Shown here: positions 60,398-64,000 of the stretch, piece by piece | Position numbering within the stretch: the first letter of the stretch is position 1 | Layout of the letters: each line of letters opens with the position of its first letter | DNA from: Bowmanella denitrificans | Lineage (GTDB): Bacteria; Pseudomonadota; Gammaproteobacteria; Enterobacterales; Alteromonadaceae | Direction of reading: 5' to 3' | NCBI RefSeq assembly: GCF_039522935.1 | Contig: NZ_BAAAEI010000023.1 | Location: forward strand, 124,001-188,000 | DNA length: 64,000 nucleotides | Notes under the pieces: generated by a model | The model's input: the letters and a program-made list of their open reading frames with translations, nothing else | Told to the model about the DNA's origin: nothing | The model's database searches: none | Translations under genes and position numbers: made by a program

Positions 60398-60868
60398 TCA
60401 ACGTTGATACACATTGACCACCATGTTGCTTCCTATCTGGTGAACCCTGAACTGCTGGTCACCGCTTTGCCAGATATTCGCCGTGTTGGCGTCGCCCTGT
60501 TGAATGACATCCACCAGGTTGTCCTGCCCCCATTGCTGCACATTGGCAGTATTCCCTATGCCTTGCTGCAAGATATTGGCGACATTACCGTCACCCTGTT
60601 GCAACAGGGCAATATGATTACCGTTGCTTGTGCTCTGGCTGATTGTTGCTTTGTTGAAAATTCCATATTGGCCAATGACCAGCGTATTTGTCTGGTTTTG
60701 AACCGATGCCGATAGGCTGATTGACAGAGGAGAGTCCTGCAAATCTGTACCAGAGAGTAGGTCTTGTGCCTGCACAGATGTGCCGAAAGCCAGCAATAAT
60801 GCCCCGAAGGTCAGGCCTGTTTGCCTGCTTAATTCCCTGAATGCATTGTTGTTTTTATTGGTTTTCAT
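60398..60868 (-). CDS. csgB: Curlin nucleator/minor subunit CsgB
   Basis: 156 residues with a signal peptide (LLLAFGTSVQA). Five curlin repeats: NTLVIGQYGIFN, NHIALLQQGDGN, NTANVQQWGQDN, NTANIWQSGDQQ and a last one ending MVVNVYQR, the basic, altered final repeat expected of CsgB. It nucleates curlin polymerisation at the cell surface. First gene of the csg operon. The RBS is weak. Confidence 0.93.
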   Translation of the reverse strand: MKTNKNNNAFRELSRQTGLTFGALLLAFGTSVQAQDLLSGTDLQDSPLSISLSASVQNQTNTLVIGQYGIFNKATISQSTSNGNHIALLQQGDGNVANILQQGIGNTANVQQWGQDNLVDVIQQGDANTANIWQSGDQQFRVHQIGSNMVVNVYQR

Positions 60869-61246
60869 ATTTTGGCGCTACTGACTAGATACGTTCGCCA
60901 TTTCACTCTAGGGGGTTTGCGCTGGGATGAATATCGCCAAAAACGCTTAACTTGCGCTGGCCGCCAATTGACGTCGTTTGTCTGCCATTGCCTGGACTTT
61001 TTTATCGGTTTAAACCGGGCGCCTCATACAAAAGTACCAGATGTTTGCTCATGCAAAAGTCGCAGGAAGGTTGGCTTGTGGGGATAAAACTCATGCTAAG
61101 GGCGTATTTTCATGGATTAAACTGGCGCCTGCTGATGGACTCTGCTAATTCTGGTTGCGTTGCGAAAATTCCCGATAGTGACATGGAGAATCCTTCAGGC
61201 GCCGGTGCAAGCCGGTTTTAAGGAACAGCTAAGATGGATTCCAACC
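60869..61246. other. Divergent promoter region between csgB and the S8 protease gene
   Basis: 378 bases without a gene. Promoters for both units must lie here. I can see AT-rich patches, but no operator that I can name. Confidence 0.5.
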
Positions 61247-63736
61247 ATGAAATATAAACTTTCTGCTTTAACTGTGGCCATGCTGCCAATGTTGGCTAGC
61301 GCCTCAGTAGAGATTCAACAGGTATCCGGTTTTGTACCGGACTCTTTGATTGTGGTTTACAAAGAACAAGCCAGCCTGGCAGACCGCCGGGCGGTGAGAG
61401 GGCTGGTTACTGCCACCATCAGTGATAGTAACCTGGATGAAGTGGACGACAGATTTAAACACTTGCTGGCTGGCCGTATGGCTAAGTATGAGCTTAAAGG
61501 TCTGTCGGTAAAAACGGCACTGGAAAAATTACAGAAACACCCTGCTGTCAGTTATGCCCAGCCCAATTACAAAGTCAGGGCGCTTGGTGTACCCGATGAT
61601 GCGCGTTTTGATGACTTGTGGGGAATGCATAACAGTGGTCAAACCGGTGGTACGCCTGATGCCGATATTGATGCAGTAGAGGCCTGGGATATTTCCACTG
61701 GTAGTCGCGATGTGATTGTCGGGGTCATCGACACCGGCGTCGACTATACCCACCCTGATCTGGTCGCCAATATGTGGAGTAATCCAGGTGAAATTGCCGG
61801 TGATGGTATAGATAACGATGGCAATGGCTACATTGACGATATGCATGGTATCAACAGTATTGTGGACAGTGGTGATCCGATGGATGATCACGGCCATGGT
61901 ACGCATGTGTCTGGTAGTATTGGCGCCGAAGGTAACAATAGTATCGGAGTGGTGGGAGTAAACCATCAGGTTTCGCTGGTGGGTTGTAAGTTTCTGGCCG
62001 CAGATGGATTTGGCAGTACGGCCGATGCCATTCAGTGCATTGACTACTTTGTGGCCCTGAAGAATGCCGGGCACAATGTCAGGGTGCTGAACAACAGTTG
62101 GGGCGGCGGGCCGGAAGAACAGGCGCTACGTGATGCGATTACGGCATCCGAACAGGCCGATATTCTGTTTGTCGCGGCGGCAGGTAATGACACGGCCGAC
62201 AACGATGTCAGTCCGCACTATCCCTCCAACTACGAGCATGACTCCATTCTGTCCATTGCCAGTACCGATCATAATGACGAAATTTCCTGGTTCTCCAACT
62301 GGGGACTAACCAGTGTGGATATGGCAGCTCCAGGGTCAGACATACTGTCTACCATTCCAGGTGGAGGCTATGGCAACAGCTCCGGTACGTCTATGGCATC
62401 CCCCCATGCTGCTGGTGCAGCAGCCTTAGTGATGGCCGTAAATCCAGGTCTCAGTGCATTGGAAGTCAAGCAACTGCTGATGGATAGTGGCGATGACAAT
62501 GCTGATATGCAAGGTAAAACGGTGTCCGGCAAGCGCCTGAACCTACTGGGTGCGCTGGAAGGGGCGGACCCTGCCCCCAGCTTCCGTTTCAGCGTGTCGC
62601 CGCTGCGCACGACGATTGAGGCCGGTGAGTCAGCCAGCTACGAGTTTGCCGTCAGTTCTGTCGCCGACTGGGATGGCAGCGTCGCACTGACACTGGACGC
62701 GCCATTACCTGGTGCCAGCTTATCTGCCAGTAGCGTTTCGCCCGGTGAAACCTTTACTCTGACTGTGCCAACTACGGAAGACACTCAGTGGGGGGAATAC
62801 GAGTTCACCGTAACCGGCACCAGCGCTGAGCTGGTTAAGACCCAAAGTGTGGGTTTGACGGTGAATCCTCAAGGACTGACCGACTTTACATACAGTAATG
62901 AGGATAGTCAGCCAATTCCTGATAATAATGCCGGAGGCATTACCTCTGTTATCACGATTCCTGATGATATTACCGTGTTTGGCACCGATGCCTATGTGAA
63001 TATCACCCACACCTGGTCTGGTGATTTACTGGTGAAATTAACCTCACCTGCTGGCACAGAAGCGGTGTTGCATAACCTGACTGGTGGCAGTGAGGATAAT
63101 ATTGACCGCAGCTTCCTGGTCGATGCCTTCAACGGTGAAGTGGCCACAGGGGACTGGACCTTAAGTGTGTCTGACAATGCCGCTCAGGATACCGGTACGC
63201 TGAATCGCTGGTCACTGACTATCACTGGCATTGGCGAAGTTCTGCCAGCTCCGCCTGATGCAGCCTTTAATGTGGACAGCGAAGGTCTGCAGGCCAGTTT
63301 CACGGATGCCAGTACTGATGTGAATGGTGATATTGTTTCCTGGAGTTGGGACTTCGGAGATGGCAACACCAGCACTGAGCAAAACCCTGTGCATATGTAC
63401 GGTGTCTCAGGCACTTATGCCGTTACGCTGATGGTTACCGACAGTGAGGGCAATACCGACAGCCACACTATGGATGTGACGGTATCTGATACGCAGATCA
63501 GCCTGGAAGTGGAGCGTGCTTATCTGACCGGATTAGGTTACCTGCGAGTGGATCTGGCCTATGGCGGTTCCCCAGCTGCACAAGTGGATATCTACCGAAA
63601 CGGTGAAAAGATCGCAACGGTGGATAACACCGGCGTGTATCGGGATCGCGAACGCCGCGCCCAGGGCAATGTGTTCGTGTATAAAGTCTGTGATGCCAGT
63701 ACGGCATGTTCGGACGAAGTGACGGTCAGTTTTTAA
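61247..63736 (+). CDS. Secreted subtilisin-like S8 protease with P-domain and PKD domain
   Basis: 829 residues from ATG 61247, which starts the signal peptide (MLPMLASA). An inhibitor-I9-like propeptide (~15-115) precedes the S8 catalytic domain with Asp (GVIDTGVDYTHPDL), His (DHGHGTHVSG), oxyanion Asn (NNSWGGG) and Ser (SGTSMASPHAAGAA). A P-domain follows (DAYVNITHTWSGDLLVKL.. TGDWTLSVSDNAAQDTGTLNRW), then a PKD domain (SWSWDFGDGNTSTEQNPVH) and an FN3-like end. An extracellular protein-degrading enzyme. It is divergent from the curli operon, with its own terminator. Confidence 0.95.
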   Translation: MKYKLSALTVAMLPMLASASVEIQQVSGFVPDSLIVVYKEQASLADRRAVRGLVTATISDSNLDEVDDRFKHLLAGRMAKYELKGLSVKTALEKLQKHPAVSYAQPNYKVRALGVPDDARFDDLWGMHNSGQTGGTPDADIDAVEAWDISTGSRDVIVGVIDTGVDYTHPDLVANMWSNPGEIAGDGIDNDGNGYIDDMHGINSIVDSGDPMDDHGHGTHVSGSIGAEGNNSIGVVGVNHQVSLVGCKFLAADGFGSTADAIQCIDYFVALKNAGHNVRVLNNSWGGGPEEQALRDAITASEQADILFVAAAGNDTADNDVSPHYPSNYEHDSILSIASTDHNDEISWFSNWGLTSVDMAAPGSDILSTIPGGGYGNSSGTSMASPHAAGAAALVMAVNPGLSALEVKQLLMDSGDDNADMQGKTVSGKRLNLLGALEGADPAPSFRFSVSPLRTTIEAGESASYEFAVSSVADWDGSVALTLDAPLPGASLSASSVSPGETFTLTVPTTEDTQWGEYEFTVTGTSAELVKTQSVGLTVNPQGLTDFTYSNEDSQPIPDNNAGGITSVITIPDDITVFGTDAYVNITHTWSGDLLVKLTSPAGTEAVLHNLTGGSEDNIDRSFLVDAFNGEVATGDWTLSVSDNAAQDTGTLNRWSLTITGIGEVLPAPPDAAFNVDSEGLQASFTDASTDVNGDIVSWSWDFGDGNTSTEQNPVHMYGVSGTYAVTLMVTDSEGNTDSHTMDVTVSDTQISLEVERAYLTGLGYLRVDLAYGGSPAAQVDIYRNGEKIATVDNTGVYRDRERRAQGNVFVYKVCDASTACSDEVTVSF

Positions 63737-63754
63737 ACTGACGAACTGACACCA

Positions 63755-63778
63755 GGCCGCCATAGGGCGGCCTTTTTT
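63755..63778 (+). terminator. Intrinsic terminator of the S8 protease gene
   Basis: GGCCGCC-ATAG-GGCGGCC is followed by six T. Confidence 0.93.
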
Positions 63779-63779
63779 A

Positions 63780-63938
63780 TGTCCAAGGATGGGCGGTATG
63801 CCGTGGTCGCATGGATGTGAAGGAACGGCGATGTCCAAGGATGGACGGGACGAAAGCCTGCTCCTGCGTTTTCGTCACTTCCACCATCCTTGGTGGTCGT
63901 ATGCTGTGGTCGCATGGATGCGAAGGAGCGGCGATGTT
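63780..63938. repeat. CCGTCCATCC-family modular repeats, inverted orientation
   Basis: ATGTCCAAGGATGGGCGG (63780) and ATGTCCAAGGATGGACGG (63831) are reverse-complement relatives of the core at 30.1 kb. They are separated by GCATGGATGTGAAGGAACGG-like modules that recur at about 63911-63930. Part of the same family as 14.3 and 30.0-30.3 kb. Confidence 0.8.
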
Positions 63939-63940
63939 TT

Positions 63941-63986
63941 GTTGGGCTTAAAGCCCAACCCACAGTGGGTCGGACTTCAGTCCGAC
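63941..63986. repeat. Two short perfect hairpin repeats at the window end
   Basis: GTTGGGCT-TAA-AGCCCAAC (63941-63959) and GTCGGACTTCAGTCCGAC (63969-63986). The second is identical to 50933-50950. REP-like. Confidence 0.85.
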
Positions 63987-64000
63987 GATATTTGAATGAC

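Noticed and set aside
60369..60414. Start of the giant curlin at ATG 60414
   Set aside because: It would overlap csgB and put 15 charged residues before the signal peptide. GTG 60369 has a well-spaced TTGGAG.

Overview
The window looks like chromosomal DNA of a marine or aquatic gammaproteobacterium, most likely an Alteromonadales/Alteromonadaceae member. I infer this from the gene content: a TonB2-type system with a DUF3450 protein and a two-domain ExbB, an AraC-type XylR with XylA/XylB, curli genes, PhoX, and large TonB-dependent receptors. Base composition is close to balanced and fairly even. No rRNA, tRNA, phage, CRISPR or transposase gene was seen.

Layout. 1-18.7 kb is mainly a xylan/xylose island: a partial TonB-dependent receptor, a GH3 / GH43 / GPH-symporter operon, a divergent sugar porter, aldose epimerase, xylA, xylB and xylR. 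It is interrupted by a UPF0016 cation exporter gene behind a probable manganese (yybP-ykoY) riboswitch and by a DsbD-like/redoxin pair. The logic is uptake of xylo-oligosaccharides across the outer and inner membranes, hydrolysis to xylose, then isomerisation and phosphorylation. 18.8-23.1 kb is a tight five-gene operon (thermostable-hemolysin family protein, AMP-dependent acyl ligase, haem-oxygenase-like iron oxidase, SDR, periplasmic TPR protein) that looks like an uncharacterised small biosynthetic pathway. 23.1-25.4 kb holds glutathione-dependent formaldehyde detoxification (frmA, frmB), split by a repeat. 25.6-28.0 kb is a SulP transporter plus a UspA pair.

28.0-30.0 kb is phoX with a three-unit Pho box. 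Two more Pho boxes with the same geometry precede a lipoprotein/TonB-dependent-receptor pair (43.6-48.0 kb) and a complete TonB energising operon (48.2-53.5 kb: DUF3450, large ExbB, ExbB, ExbD, TonB, TPR). This suggests a dedicated phosphate-starvation outer-membrane uptake system next to the PhoX phosphatase gene. Between them are a porin, a chemoreceptor, an EF-hand protein, a TPR-GGDEF protein, an ACP/acyltransferase pair, an SDR, stress-type small proteins (BON, DUF1328, a repeat lipoprotein), a phosphatase-lipid kinase fusion, and a soxR/flavin-reductase pair with a recognisable SoxR box.

53.6-61 kb contains a solute-binding protein, a CBS protein and a curli locus: a CsgD-like regulator and a lipoprotein gene on the + strand, and a csgB / giant curlin / csgE / csgF / csgG operon on the - strand. 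The curlin has about 19 repeats instead of the five of E. coli CsgA. A secreted S8 protease with P-domain and PKD domain closes the window.

Three dispersed repeat families recur between genes: (i) ACCACRGAGGCACAGAG-type inverted repeats at 12.5, 24.0, 56.6-57.1 kb; (ii) CCGTCCATCCCTGGACAT-type modular repeats at 14.3, 30.0-30.3, 63.8 kb; (iii) short perfect hairpins such as GTCGGACTTCAGTCCGAC at 50.9 and 63.97 kb. All assignments come from reading the sequence and recalled family motifs; no database search was run.
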